Assembly (NCBI RefSeq): GCF_900636575.1
Contig: NZ_LR134293.1
Coordinates: 989,001 to 1,053,000 of the forward strand
From: Streptococcus canis
Lineage (GTDB): Bacteria; Bacillota; Bacilli; Lactobacillales; Streptococcaceae
Direction of reading: 5' to 3'
Length of the DNA: 64,000 nt
Below the pieces are notes generated by a model. The model was given only the letters and a program-made list of their open reading frames with translations. It made no database searches and was not told the origin of the DNA. The stretch's first letter is position 1. Each line of letters starts with the position of its first letter. Both the position numbers and the translations under genes were made by a program. This document shows positions 45,924 to 54,461 of the stretch, piece after piece.

Positions 45924-46820
45924 ATGGTATATAGTTTGACAAATGACGAGCTCAGCTTGCAATTTAAGGCCTTAGGGGGCGAGATGAGTTCTATCAAAGA
46001 TAAGGATGGCATCGAATACCTCTGGCAGGGAGATTCTACCTATTGGTCTGGGCAAGCCCCAGTGCTCTTTCCTATTTGTGGCAGCTTACGGGATAATCAA
46101 ACTGTCTATGGCAACAATGCAGCAGGGATTAAGCAAGGATTCATGCCTAGGCATGGGTTGGTACGTAAAGAAGTCTTTCAGCTGGAAAGTCAGACAGACT
46201 CAGAAATCATTTTTGCCTTGACCAGTAGTGAAGATATGTATCAGAAATTTCCTTATCGCTTTACCCTCAGAGCTATTTACCATTTGATAGGGAAAACCAT
46301 TCGAGTGACTTATGAGGTCACAAACTTAGAAGAGCAGGCAACGATGCCTTTTACCATAGGAGCCCACCCAGCCTTTAATTGTCCCTTGTTCGCTAACGAG
46401 ACTTATGAAGATTACTACTTGTCATTTGAGAAGGCAGAAGATGAAAGTATCCCAAAGGTTTTTGCTGACACAGGCCTGATTGATTTGGAAGAACGGACTC
46501 CATTTTTTAAAGGGGACACTCGTCTTGACTTAACCTATGACCTTTTTAAAGATGATACCCTCTTATTGGACCGATTAGCGTCCAAGACAATTTCCTTGTG
46601 CTCGGCCAAACACAGTAAAGGCTTAGTCATTAATCTCCTTGACTTTCCTTTTCTAGTGCTCTGGTCAACAAACAACAAAGGTCCTTTTATTGCGCTAGAA
46701 CCTTGGCTTGGCTTATCAACATTGACAAATGAATCCAATTATTTTGAAGATAAGATCAACACCCAATTTTTAGCACCCCAGCAAGCCAAACGGTATGCTT
46801 ATGAATTAAGGGTTTTGTAG
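45924..46820 (+). CDS. lacX: LacX-like aldose 1-epimerase family protein
   Basis: 298-residue galactose mutarotase-fold protein (LacX branch). Catalytic-type His residues in GFMPRHGLVRK (about 75) and TIGAHPAFNCPL (about 150); C-terminal Glu region in FIALEPWLG. Found at the end of lac operons in streptococci and lactococci. Mutarotation of a sugar phosphate is assumed; the true substrate is unknown. The 96-base gap from lacD.1 has no terminator. Confidence 0.85.
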   Translation: MVYSLTNDELSLQFKALGGEMSSIKDKDGIEYLWQGDSTYWSGQAPVLFPICGSLRDNQTVYGNNAAGIKQGFMPRHGLVRKEVFQLESQTDSEIIFALTSSEDMYQKFPYRFTLRAIYHLIGKTIRVTYEVTNLEEQATMPFTIGAHPAFNCPLFANETYEDYYLSFEKAEDESIPKVFADTGLIDLEERTPFFKGDTRLDLTYDLFKDDTLLLDRLASKTISLCSAKHSKGLVINLLDFPFLVLWSTNNKGPFIALEPWLGLSTLTNESNYFEDKINTQFLAPQQAKRYAYELRVL

Positions 46821-46839
46821 GTTAAACGGCAAGTGGGTA

Positions 46840-47027
46840 ATGGAAGGAAGCAAGGTTAGATCGAAGATAATCGAGAAGCTTTACAAGTATGATTTGGCGC
46901 TAAAAGAAAGTAGCGGTTATGACCAACGCTATGGTCTTTTCTATGTTGATTTTGAGCCACAAAACCATTGCTCTAAAAAAGCGCCTACTGGTATCAGGCC
47001 CTGGCTCGTTTTAAAGTTTTAAAATAA
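46840..47027 (+). pseudogene. C-terminal remnant of 6-phospho-beta-galactosidase (lacG-like, GH1)
   Basis: The frame from about 46906 reads SSGYDQRYGLFYVDFEPQNHCSKK, which matches the end of GH1 6-phospho-beta-galactosidases (GYDKRYGLFYVDF...YPKKS). One frame shift later it continues A-YWYQALARFKVLK and stops at 47025, as the family does (AYWYK.LA). The catalytic parts are missing. It marks a lost lacG gene just after lacX. Confidence 0.78.
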
Positions 47028-47090
47028 CCCCATTTAACCAGCCCCACTCGGTTATCTTTGAAGACGACAGATTGGGGGTTTTTGTCTTTT
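47026..47090 (+). terminator. Terminator after lac.1 operon
   Basis: AACCCC (47026-47031) pairs with GGGGTT (47075-47080), which is followed by a T-rich tail. An inner AACC/GGTT stem lies in the long loop. It overlaps the lacG remnant stop. Confidence 0.45.
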
Positions 47091-47167
47091 TATTTTCCCT
47101 TTTCTACTTATTTTTAAAAGGAAAACATGGTAAACTAAGAGAAGACTAAAAAACAACAGAGTAGCTT

Positions 47168-47785
47168 ATGACAATTGATATGTGGGAAATTTTAAATATC
47201 ATCGGGACCATTGCCTTTGCCCTTTCTGGTGCTATTGTTGCCATGGAAGAGGAATTTGATATTTTAGGGATTTTTATTTTAGGTTTCGTGACAGCCTTTG
47301 GAGGCGGAGCCATTCGAAACACCCTAATTGGTCTGCCTATTGAGGCCTTATGGGGGCAAAAACCAGAATTTACCTGTGCTTTCCTAGCTGTGGTTCTGAT
47401 TATGCTCTTTCCAAAGTTAGTGGCTAGAGGTTGGGTGCGGGCAGCTGTCTTGACTGATGCTATTGGTCTTGCGGCTTTTAGTGTCCAAGGAGCCTTGCAT
47501 GCTGTCCGTCTTAACCAGCCTTTAAGTGCTGTCATTGTAGCAGCTGTGTTGACTGGTGCAGGCGGTGGTGTGGTCAGAGATATTCTGGCGGGGCGAAAAC
47601 CTAGTGTTTTGCGTAGTGAAATCTATGTTGGGTGGTCTATCCTTGCAGCTATTGTCTTACATTTTAAACTAGCAGATTCAATGATTGAATGTTATGCCTT
47701 GGTTGTTTTACTAACGACCTTACGCATGATTGGAAATCGTAGAAAATGGAACCTCCCTAAAATCAAATGGAAAGAGGAAAGATAG
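47168..47785 (+). CDS. TRIC/YadS-family (UPF0126) membrane protein
   Basis: 205-residue integral membrane protein with about seven helices in two homologous halves (IGTIAFALSGAIVAMEEEFDILGIFILGFVTAFGGGAIRNTLIG and AIGLAAFSVQGALHA...VLTGAGGGVVRDILAGRKPSVLR). This internal repeat with GGG(A/V)(I/V)R(N/D) is the hallmark of the family, whose members act as cation channels or glycine transporters. Substrate unclear. The HAD gene starts 1 base after its stop. Confidence 0.88.
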   Translation: MTIDMWEILNIIGTIAFALSGAIVAMEEEFDILGIFILGFVTAFGGGAIRNTLIGLPIEALWGQKPEFTCAFLAVVLIMLFPKLVARGWVRAAVLTDAIGLAAFSVQGALHAVRLNQPLSAVIVAAVLTGAGGGVVRDILAGRKPSVLRSEIYVGWSILAAIVLHFKLADSMIECYALVVLLTTLRMIGNRRKWNLPKIKWKEER

Positions 47786-47786
47786 G

Positions 47787-48611
47787 ATGATTCAACTAAT
47801 TGCAATTGATTTGGACGGTACCTTATTAAATCAGGACAAACAGATTCCAAAAGAGAATATCACAGCTATCCAAGAAGCAGCTCGGTCAGGCTTAAAAATT
47901 GTGTTATGCACAGGCCGTCCTCAGTCAGGGACAAGACCCTATTTTGACCAATTAGGCTTGACGCAAGAGGAATTTCTAATTATCAATAATGGCTGCAGTA
48001 CTTATAGCAGCCCTGACTGGCAATTACATCATGCAAAACTTCTGAAGGTTTCAGATATTGAAATGCTAGAAGAGCTAAGCCAAGGTTTTCCAGACGTTTA
48101 CCTGACTTTAACTGAGGAAAATGATTATTTGGTTCTTGAAGAAGAAGTGCCAGACCTTGTGCAGGCTGATGGAGATTTGGTGTTTACCATTGTTAAGCCT
48201 GTTTCCTTAGCAGAGTTGTCGGACACTCCTCGCCTGATTTTTCAGGCCATGTACTTAGGAGAAAAGGCTGCGCTAGATGCCTTTGAACGCGCTGTTAGAA
48301 ATCAGCTTAGTCAGAGTTTCCATGTTGTTCGTAGCCAAGATAATATTTTAGAAATTCTCCCTCAAGGGGTCAGCAAGGCATCGGCTCTCAAAGAATTAGT
48401 AGAAGATTTGGGGTTAACTGTTGACCAAGTGATGGCTATTGGCGATGCTCCTAATGATGTTGAGCTACTGGATTACGCCGGCTTGGGCGTGGCCATGGGA
48501 AATGCTTCAGCAGCCATCAAGCAACTAGCTGATAAAGTCACTTTAACTAATGATATGGCGGGTGTGGCCTATGCTATCCGTCAATTTGCCCTACCAACTC
48601 AAAAGAAATAA
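47787..48611 (+). CDS. Cof-type HAD hydrolase (sugar phosphatase)
   Basis: 274-residue HAD phosphatase: motif I DLDGTLLNQ (residues 8-16), motif II CTGRPQSG, motif IV GDAPNDVELLDYAG (about 215-228). ATG 47787 after AGAGGAAAGATAGG gives the family N-terminus (MIQLIAIDLDG). The frame is open further upstream. Second Cof-type HAD in the window. Substrate not assignable. Confidence 0.9.
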   Translation: MIQLIAIDLDGTLLNQDKQIPKENITAIQEAARSGLKIVLCTGRPQSGTRPYFDQLGLTQEEFLIINNGCSTYSSPDWQLHHAKLLKVSDIEMLEELSQGFPDVYLTLTEENDYLVLEEEVPDLVQADGDLVFTIVKPVSLAELSDTPRLIFQAMYLGEKAALDAFERAVRNQLSQSFHVVRSQDNILEILPQGVSKASALKELVEDLGLTVDQVMAIGDAPNDVELLDYAGLGVAMGNASAAIKQLADKVTLTNDMAGVAYAIRQFALPTQKK

Positions 48612-48621
48612 GTGACAGATT

Positions 48622-48650
48622 AAAAAGGTTCCTCAATCAGGAACCTTTTT
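48622..48650. terminator. Bidirectional terminator between HAD and TetR genes
   Basis: AAAAAGGTTCCT/AGGAACCTTTTT hairpin with a CAATC loop; it touches the last base of the TetR stop codon. Confidence 0.9.
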
Positions 48651-49209
48651 ACGTTAATAGGGGAAGCCCCATGGCAGCCATTTCCTCGGCTGGGATTACC
48701 ATGTCGTCTGAAATCCAATTAGATAAGACCGAAACAATGGCATTGCTCCAAAAGAGTTGCTTATAATGGGATTGCTTTTTGTCTTTCCATTTCTGATAGG
48801 CCTTGAGACGTTTGGTGACCAACTGTGTCAAGAGGTGGTGCAAGTGGTGTTTGAAAATCATTTTAAGAAGTTGAGCTTCTTTTTTGGCTTCTGTGAAGAG
48901 ATAAAGCCAGGCTTGGTAAGCTTGGGTTTTTATATCAAACTGTTTTAGGCCACGGAAGATACGGCGGATAACCGTTGTTAATAGTTGTTCTAAAATGGCC
49001 TCTTTTGAGCCGTAGTTGCGATAGAAAGCATTTCGAGAAACCCCTGCCTTAGTGACCAATTCTGAAATAGTAATATCCCTCAATGGCTTGTTTTCTAAGA
49101 GTTTCATTAAGGCGATTTCCATTGATTCACGCGCCACCTGCCGCGCTTCATGATTGAATTGAGTTAAATTTTGAAGTGATCGTTTTGAGATTGCTTTGTC
49201 AGTCATCAC
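48649..49209 (-). CDS. TetR-family transcriptional regulator
   Basis: 186-residue TetR/AcrR-type repressor. The helix-turn-helix is at about residues 45-72 (DITISELVTKAGVSRNAFYRNYGSKEAILEQ); the ligand-binding C-terminal domain resembles the TetR C-terminal type used for unknown ligands. It is divergent from the DegV gene, which may be a target. A palindrome ACTAA-AA-TTAGT (49303-49314) in the shared region is a possible operator. Confidence 0.88.
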   Translation of the reverse strand: MMTDKAISKRSLQNLTQFNHEARQVARESMEIALMKLLENKPLRDITISELVTKAGVSRNAFYRNYGSKEAILEQLLTTVIRRIFRGLKQFDIKTQAYQAWLYLFTEAKKEAQLLKMIFKHHLHHLLTQLVTKRLKAYQKWKDKKQSHYKQLFWSNAIVSVLSNWISDDMVIPAEEMAAMGLPLLT

Positions 49210-49463
49210 AAATACCTTTCAAGTGTTACATCTGATGGGTTATTAGTAGCGAAAGCCCACTTAATAATGATATAATTTTATGGGAAAAGGCTTAGTTTGT
49301 CAACTAAAATTAGTGTTTGAGTCGCCTATTTTGCTCTTTTAGCCTTCTTCTTTTAGAGGGAAAATAGCTGCGCTGAAGACTAGTACTTTGAGACTTGGTT
49401 GTCACATCATTAGCTTAATAATAATCAAAGAAAATAGTCTTAAATGAAAAGAGGGATTACCAA

Positions 49464-50306
49464 ATGACTTGGAAAATTGTAACGGATTCGGGCTGTAACC
49501 TGAGGTGTCTAGAAAGCCAATCCAAAGATTTGCGTTTTGAGCGTGTACCATTAACCTTACAGATTGGGTCAGAGATTTTTAGAGATGATGATGGCTTGGA
49601 TATTGACAAGATGATGACGCTCATGTACCAGTCTTCTAAGGCAGCGACATCAAGTTGTCCAAGTCCAGATGCCTTCTTACAAGCTTACAAAGGAGCAGAT
49701 AATGTCATCGCTGTGACGATTACCGGCACTCTATCTGGCAGCCATAATAGCGCCCGTTTGGCTAAAAACGACTTTTTGGAAGAATTTCCAAATGCCAATA
49801 TCCACGTGATTGATTCTTTGTCAGCAGGTGGGGAGATGGATTTGATTGTTCTTGAATTAGAACGCTTGATTAATCTTGGTTTATCCTTTGAGGAAGTGGT
49901 TGCCCAAATCACAGCTTACCAAGAAAAAACACGTTTGATTTTTGTACTTGCTAAGGTTGATAATTTGGTAAAAAATGGCCGGCTGAATAAATTAGTCGGA
50001 AAAGTGGTTGGCCTTCTTAACATTAGAATGGTTGGTCAAGCTAGTCAGGAAGGAACCCTTGAACTATTGCAAAAGGCGCGTGGTCAGAAAAAAGCTGTCT
50101 CTGCCTTAGTAGAAGAAATCCAAAAAGCTGGTTATAAGGGAGGGAAAGTCTATATTGCTCATGCTCAAAATCCTAAAATTTGTGAGCAAATCAGTGAGAA
50201 AATCAAAACTTTATATCCAGATGCAGTGATTCAAATAGGAAGAACCTCAGGACTCTGCAGTTTTTATGCGGAGGATGAAGGTATTCTAATGGGATATGAA
50301 ATCTAA
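49464..50306 (+). CDS. DegV family fatty-acid-binding protein
   Basis: 280-residue DegV/FakB-like protein. DegV proteins bind a fatty acid and hand it to the FakA kinase for phosphorylation. Motifs: TDSGCNL (7-13), TSSCPSPDAFLQAY (about 60-73), VTITGTLSGSHNSARLA (about 84-100), HVIDSLSAGGEMD and KARGQKKAVSAL. Divergent from the TetR gene. It may channel exogenous fatty acids, linking it to the FabT-controlled cluster, but that is inference. Confidence 0.9.
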   Translation: MTWKIVTDSGCNLRCLESQSKDLRFERVPLTLQIGSEIFRDDDGLDIDKMMTLMYQSSKAATSSCPSPDAFLQAYKGADNVIAVTITGTLSGSHNSARLAKNDFLEEFPNANIHVIDSLSAGGEMDLIVLELERLINLGLSFEEVVAQITAYQEKTRLIFVLAKVDNLVKNGRLNKLVGKVVGLLNIRMVGQASQEGTLELLQKARGQKKAVSALVEEIQKAGYKGGKVYIAHAQNPKICEQISEKIKTLYPDAVIQIGRTSGLCSFYAEDEGILMGYEI

Positions 50307-50362
50307 TGCTCTAAAATAGACAACAGGCAAAGGGATAGAGACCTTATTGATAGCAAAGAACT

Positions 50363-50400
50363 AAAAAGCTTGGTGACTTAGAAAAGTCACCAAGCTTTTT
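50363..50400. terminator. Bidirectional terminator after degV
   Basis: AAAAAGCTTGGTGAC/GTCACCAAGCTTTTT, 15-bp perfect stem with a TTAGAAAA loop. Confidence 0.93.
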
Positions 50401-50402
50401 GG

Positions 50403-51098
50403 TTAAGGCTTAGGTTGAATGTCGTCTGACTCAACGGGTGGTGTTGGTGGAATAGGAGAAGGTGTCGATGGACTTGGCTCAGGTTTGTTAGGCTCTGGCT
50501 CAGGACTTGGTGTGGGAGGTTCTGGCGTTGGTTCAGGAAGAAGAGGCGGTTCGGGATAACTGCTGTCTTTCTGATTACTTGATGGTAGAGGAATCCATGG
50601 GTCGTTATCAATAACATCTGGAACCTGTCGAGGGGTTTCTTCAATAGCTGGTTTGGCGAGAAGAATAGCATCTAATCGAGCTTGTAGCGCCGCTTTTTTT
50701 CCTATATTAGACAAGTCATTAACCGCTTTTTGGGCCAGATCTTTGAGGGCTTGACTTGGGGCATCTTCTGCTGATTTCACCGCACGAGCCGCGGCCTCTT
50801 CTTGCTCCAACCTAGCTTTGACAAATTCTAAGCGTTCTTGCAGAGCTTGTTTTTTGCTGGAATCTTTTAAGCGATCAATGGCATGCTGGGCCTGATTGGT
50901 CGCTGCCACAGTGGCTAATTTTTCAGCTGCTTGGACAGCTAAATCAGCCTGCTTGAGCACGTTGAGACGTTTTTCTTGTTTGGTAGGGGCATTAGCTTGT
51001 TGGGGGGTGCTTCCGAAAATAAGGTAAACACCGCCTGCTATGGTAATGCTTAATAGACTTAACATGAGCAACAAGGCTTCTTTTTGTTTTTTTTGCAT
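50403..51098 (-). CDS. Membrane-anchored protein with helical repeats and a proline-rich C-terminal tail
   Basis: 231 residues, no family recognised. An N-terminal hydrophobic anchor/signal (EALLLMLSLLSITIAGGVYLIF) is followed by two similar helical units: AIDRLKDSSKKQALQERLEFVKARL (about 73-97) and AVNDLSNIGKKAALQARLDAILLAK (about 128-152), resembling FIVAR/DUF1542-type repeats of Gram-positive surface proteins. The last 65 residues are almost all Pro, Glu and Ser (PEPTPEPPTPSPEPEPNKPEP), a wall-spanning-like stalk, but there is no LPXTG. Probably membrane-tethered and outside the cell. Real because of its length, repeats, signal and terminator; function unknown. Confidence 0.75.
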   Translation of the reverse strand: MQKKQKEALLLMLSLLSITIAGGVYLIFGSTPQQANAPTKQEKRLNVLKQADLAVQAAEKLATVAATNQAQHAIDRLKDSSKKQALQERLEFVKARLEQEEAAARAVKSAEDAPSQALKDLAQKAVNDLSNIGKKAALQARLDAILLAKPAIEETPRQVPDVIDNDPWIPLPSSNQKDSSYPEPPLLPEPTPEPPTPSPEPEPNKPEPSPSTPSPIPPTPPVESDDIQPKP

Positions 51099-51446
51099 GT
51101 GTTCTCCTTTGAATTGTTCAAGTCATCATAGCCATATTATACCTTTAATAAGCAAAAATGGGAAGGTTTGCTGGGCAGGTCTCTGATGAGGCGATTTGGT
51201 TCTGTCCTATAAATACAGAGAAAGGCTAGATTGGTGTAGTGCTTGCTAAGGGCGAGCAAGAGTTAAGAGACGAAGTCAAAGAAAGAGCCGTTTTGATCTG
51301 GTCATGCATAACTTGTCCAGCTATGGCATTAAGACAGAAGTGTTATTCAGGGCAAGTCTAAAGAGAGAATGATTAAAAAAACCTTGTGATAAAGAGAGGA
51401 ATGAATTAAAATAGAAGAGACTAAAAAATTGAGCGAGGACAATATT
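51099..51446. other. Intergenic region upstream of Na/Pi transporter
   Basis: About 350 bases. The region 51290-51380 has an open stretch (FDLVMHNLSSYGIKTEV) that might be a gene scrap, but I cannot place it. No clear promoter; the AAGAGAGGAATG motif near 51393-51404 looks like a ribosome site without a gene. Confidence 0.35.
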
Positions 51447-53078
51447 GTGTCAGTAAATTGGCAAGACATTGCATTTCACTTCTTTGGAGGCTTAGGACTC
51501 TTTCTTTTCAGCATCAAGTATATGGGGGATGGCCTGCAACAGGCAGCAGGAGACAAACTAAGGTATTATATTGATAAATACACTAGTAATCCTTTTTTTG
51601 GAATTTTGGTCGGAATAGCCATGTCTGCCTTGATTCAATCCAGTTCAGGGGTAACGGTCATTACAGTTGGTTTGGTTTCTGCTGGTTTGCTAAATTTGCG
51701 TCAGGCCATTGGAATAGTGATGGGAGCCAATATTGGGACTACGGTCACCTCTTTTTTAATTGGGTTTAAATTAGGAGATTATGCCTTGCCGATGATTTTT
51801 GTCGGGGCAGCCTGTCTTTTCTTTACTTCTAATAAAAAACTCAACAATTTGGGGCGTATCATTTTTGGTGTCGGAGGTATTTTCTTCTCGCTAAACCTGA
51901 TGGGAGATGCCATGGATCCTTTGAAATCGGTATCCGCTTTTCAAAATTATTTGGCAACATTAGGAGACAAGCCTTTTCAAGGGGTCTTTATTGGGACAGC
52001 CTTAACCATGTTGATTCAGTCATCGGCAGCTATTATCGGGATTTTACAGGGGCTGTTTTCAGGTGGTTTTTTGACCTTACAGGGGGCAATTCCTATCTTG
52101 TTGGGATCAAATATTGGAACTTGTATCACAGCCGTTTTAGCTGCCATTGGTTCTAATATTGCTGCCAAGCGGGTAGCAGCAGCCCATGTCTTGTTTAATT
52201 TGATAGGAACCATTATGTTTATGATTTTCTTGTTGCCCTTTAGCTCTTTGATGTTATGGTTGCAATCAGAATTAAAATTAACACCTGAAATGACGATTGC
52301 CTTTTCACATGGTTCTTTCAACATCACCAATACCATTTTATTAATTCCTTTTATTAGCCTTTTGGCAATGTTAGTGACTAAATTGATTCCTGGTGAGGAC
52401 GAAGTGGTTAAATACGAAGCCCTTTACCTTGATCGTCTGCTCATTACCCAAGCACCATCAATTGCACTAGGAAATGCGCACAAGGAATTGGTTCATCTTG
52501 CTTCTTATGCGATTCAAGCCTTTGAGGCATCGTACAGTTATATTATGACGGCTGACGACAAATATGGTGAAAAGGTCAGACGCTACGAAAAGGCTGTTAA
52601 TACGATCGATGAGGAATTAACCACTTACTTGGTTGATATTTCTAACGAAGCCCTTAGCCCTAGTGAAAATGAAGTATTGGCTGGTATCCTTGACTCCTCT
52701 CGTGACTTGGAAAGAATCGGAGACCACTCAGAGTCATTAGCGAGTTTAATCGAAGGCATTACAGCTAAACAGATTGGGTTTTCAGCTGCCGCCCGTGATG
52801 AATTAACAGACATGTATCAGTTAACACATCGTTTAACCTTAGATGCTATCCGTGCAATCGTGGACAGTGATATGGACTTAGCGCAAAGCATTGTATTACG
52901 CCATAAGGAAATTGAAGAAAAAGAGCGTCGTTTGCGTAAAACACATATTAAACGGCTCAATCGAGGTGAATGTACCGCTCAAGCAGGTGTTAATTTTATT
53001 GATATTATTTCTCACTATACCCGTATCACTGACCATGCCCTAAATTTGGCAGAGAAAGTACTTTCACACCAGCTTTAA
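51447..53078 (+). CDS. Na+/phosphate cotransporter family protein (NptA-like)
   Basis: Membrane transporter, 543 residues from GTG 51447. Two inverted-repeat halves each hold the QSSS-type motif of the family (LIQSSSGVTVITVG about residue 60; LIQSSAAIIGILQG about 190) together with GANIGTTVTS and GSNIGTCITA. The C-terminal 190 residues form a PhoU-like helical domain (LDSSRDLERIGDHSESLASL). The GTG lies 8 bases after GAGGAC; a TTG at 51429 is in frame. Imports phosphate with Na+, or acts as a phosphate regulator. No pst/phoU neighbours here. Confidence 0.88.
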   Translation: MSVNWQDIAFHFFGGLGLFLFSIKYMGDGLQQAAGDKLRYYIDKYTSNPFFGILVGIAMSALIQSSSGVTVITVGLVSAGLLNLRQAIGIVMGANIGTTVTSFLIGFKLGDYALPMIFVGAACLFFTSNKKLNNLGRIIFGVGGIFFSLNLMGDAMDPLKSVSAFQNYLATLGDKPFQGVFIGTALTMLIQSSAAIIGILQGLFSGGFLTLQGAIPILLGSNIGTCITAVLAAIGSNIAAKRVAAAHVLFNLIGTIMFMIFLLPFSSLMLWLQSELKLTPEMTIAFSHGSFNITNTILLIPFISLLAMLVTKLIPGEDEVVKYEALYLDRLLITQAPSIALGNAHKELVHLASYAIQAFEASYSYIMTADDKYGEKVRRYEKAVNTIDEELTTYLVDISNEALSPSENEVLAGILDSSRDLERIGDHSESLASLIEGITAKQIGFSAAARDELTDMYQLTHRLTLDAIRAIVDSDMDLAQSIVLRHKEIEEKERRLRKTHIKRLNRGECTAQAGVNFIDIISHYTRITDHALNLAEKVLSHQL

Positions 53079-53118
53079 AAAAAGAGAAAACGTGAATCAT
53101 CATTCAGGTTTTCTTTTT
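53077..53118 (+). terminator. Terminator after NptA-like gene
   Basis: AAAAAAGAGAAAAC..TGAAT/ATTCA..GTTTTCTTTTTT nested hairpin, overlapping the stop codon. Confidence 0.85.
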
Positions 53119-53130
53119 TGAACCCCAAAG

Positions 53131-53171
53131 TGGTATATACCATTTACAAAGTGACGAACAAGGCGTATAAT
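53131..53171 (+). promoter_or_regulatory. nagA promoter with GntR-type (NagR) operator
   Basis: Palindrome TGGTATATACCA (53131-53142) matches the dre/NagR site of GntR-type regulators. It is directly followed by the -35 TTTACA (53143-53148), a 17-base spacer and -10 TATAAT (53166-53171). Repression by a NagR encoded elsewhere is inferred. Confidence 0.75.
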
Positions 53172-53193
53172 AAAGAAAAAGGGAGGAAAAAAG

Positions 53194-54342
53194 ATGACAA
53201 GCTATCTTAAAGCAGATTGTTTTTATTACCCAACAGAAGTGAAGCCAGCTGGCTATCTAAGTCTTCATGCTGGTGTTTTTGGGGAGTGGACAGAAATTGC
53301 TCCAGCAGATGCCAAAATCATTGATTACACTGGTTATCAAATTGCACCGGGTCTTGTGGATACACATATCCATGGCTATGCAGGTGCGGATGTCATGGAT
53401 AATTCTGCCCAGGGTATCCATAAAATGAGTGAAGGATTGCTTTCAACAGGAGTGACCTCTTTTCTACCGACAACCTTGACCTCTACTTTTGAGCAGTTGG
53501 AAAATGTTTCTGCAACCATTGCGTCAGTTGCTGACCAGGTTAAGGGTGCTAAGATTCAAGGGATTTACTTTGAAGGTCCTTATTTTACAGAAGAATACAA
53601 AGGTGCTCAAAACCCAAGTTATATGAAAAACCCACGCTTGGATGAATTTGACGCTTGGCAAAAAGCTGCTAAAGGGCTCATCAAGAAAATTGCCCTTGCT
53701 CCTGAGCGTGAAGGTGTCAAAGAATTTGTGTCCGCAGTGACGAAACAAGGCGTAACAGTGGCCTTAGGACATTCTAATGGAACCTACCAAGAAGCTAGAG
53801 AAGCTGTTCAAGCTGGTGCTAGTGTATGGGTTCACGCCTATAATGGGATGCGCGGTCTAACTCACCGTGAACCAGGAATGGTAGGTGCTGTCTATAATTT
53901 GCCAAATACTTATGCAGAGTTGATTTGCGATGGGCATCATGTGTCACCAGTTGCTTGCGAGATTTTGATGCAGCAAAAAGGGCGTGACCATGTGGCCATG
54001 ATTACGGATTGTATGCGAGCAGGTGGTTCTCCAGATGGTGATTATTTGTTGGGAGAATTCCCTGTGGTTGTGGCAAATGGCACTGCTCGTCTCAAAGAGA
54101 GTGGAAGCTTGGCAGGGTCTATTTTAAAATTAAAAGATGGCCTTAAAAATGTAGTGGCCTGGGGAATTGCAACTCCGGCAGAAGCCATTCACATGGCGAC
54201 CTACGTTCCTGCTGTTTCTGTCGGTATTGATGAGGTCTGTGGTCAAATCAAAGCTGGTCATGCGGCTGACTTTATTGTGCTTGATAAAGATTTGGAACTT
54301 GTCGCCACCTACTTAGATGGCCAAAAAGCTTTTGAAGCTTAA
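53194..54342 (+). CDS. nagA: N-acetylglucosamine-6-phosphate deacetylase
   Basis: Amidohydrolase that removes acetate from GlcNAc-6-P on its way to glycolysis or wall sugars. 382 residues. Metal ligands and active-site segments: VDTHIHGYAGADVMD (about 55-69), FEGPYF (about 125), ALGHSNGTYQEA, WVHAYNGMRGLTHREPG, DGHHVSP and ITDCMRAGG. Two bases after GGGAGGAAAAAAG. Regulated by the upstream NagR-type palindrome. Confidence 0.95.
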   Translation: MTSYLKADCFYYPTEVKPAGYLSLHAGVFGEWTEIAPADAKIIDYTGYQIAPGLVDTHIHGYAGADVMDNSAQGIHKMSEGLLSTGVTSFLPTTLTSTFEQLENVSATIASVADQVKGAKIQGIYFEGPYFTEEYKGAQNPSYMKNPRLDEFDAWQKAAKGLIKKIALAPEREGVKEFVSAVTKQGVTVALGHSNGTYQEAREAVQAGASVWVHAYNGMRGLTHREPGMVGAVYNLPNTYAELICDGHHVSPVACEILMQQKGRDHVAMITDCMRAGGSPDGDYLLGEFPVVVANGTARLKESGSLAGSILKLKDGLKNVVAWGIATPAEAIHMATYVPAVSVGIDEVCGQIKAGHAADFIVLDKDLELVATYLDGQKAFEA

Positions 54343-54350
54343 TCTATACA

Positions 54351-54390
54351 AGAGAATTGGATACTGCTATCTGGTATGTCAATTCTTTTT
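54351..54390 (+). terminator. nagA terminator
   Basis: AGAGAATTG/CAATTCTTTT with inner ATAC/GTAT, followed by more T. Confidence 0.7.
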
Positions 54391-54406
54391 GTTTTCTCTT
54401 CCTTTA

Positions 54407-54436
54407 TGGTAGAATGGATTTAGTAATCGCTTACAG
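54407..54436 (+). promoter_or_regulatory. AKR promoter with cre-like site
   Basis: Extended -10 TGGTAGAAT (-10 TAGAAT at 54410-54415). The cre-like AGTAATCGCTTACAG (54422-54436; 13 of 15) covers the transcript start, so CcpA repression by roadblock is likely. Confidence 0.65.
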
Positions 54437-54461
54437 CGATTGATCAAAGGAGGTTTTTGTG

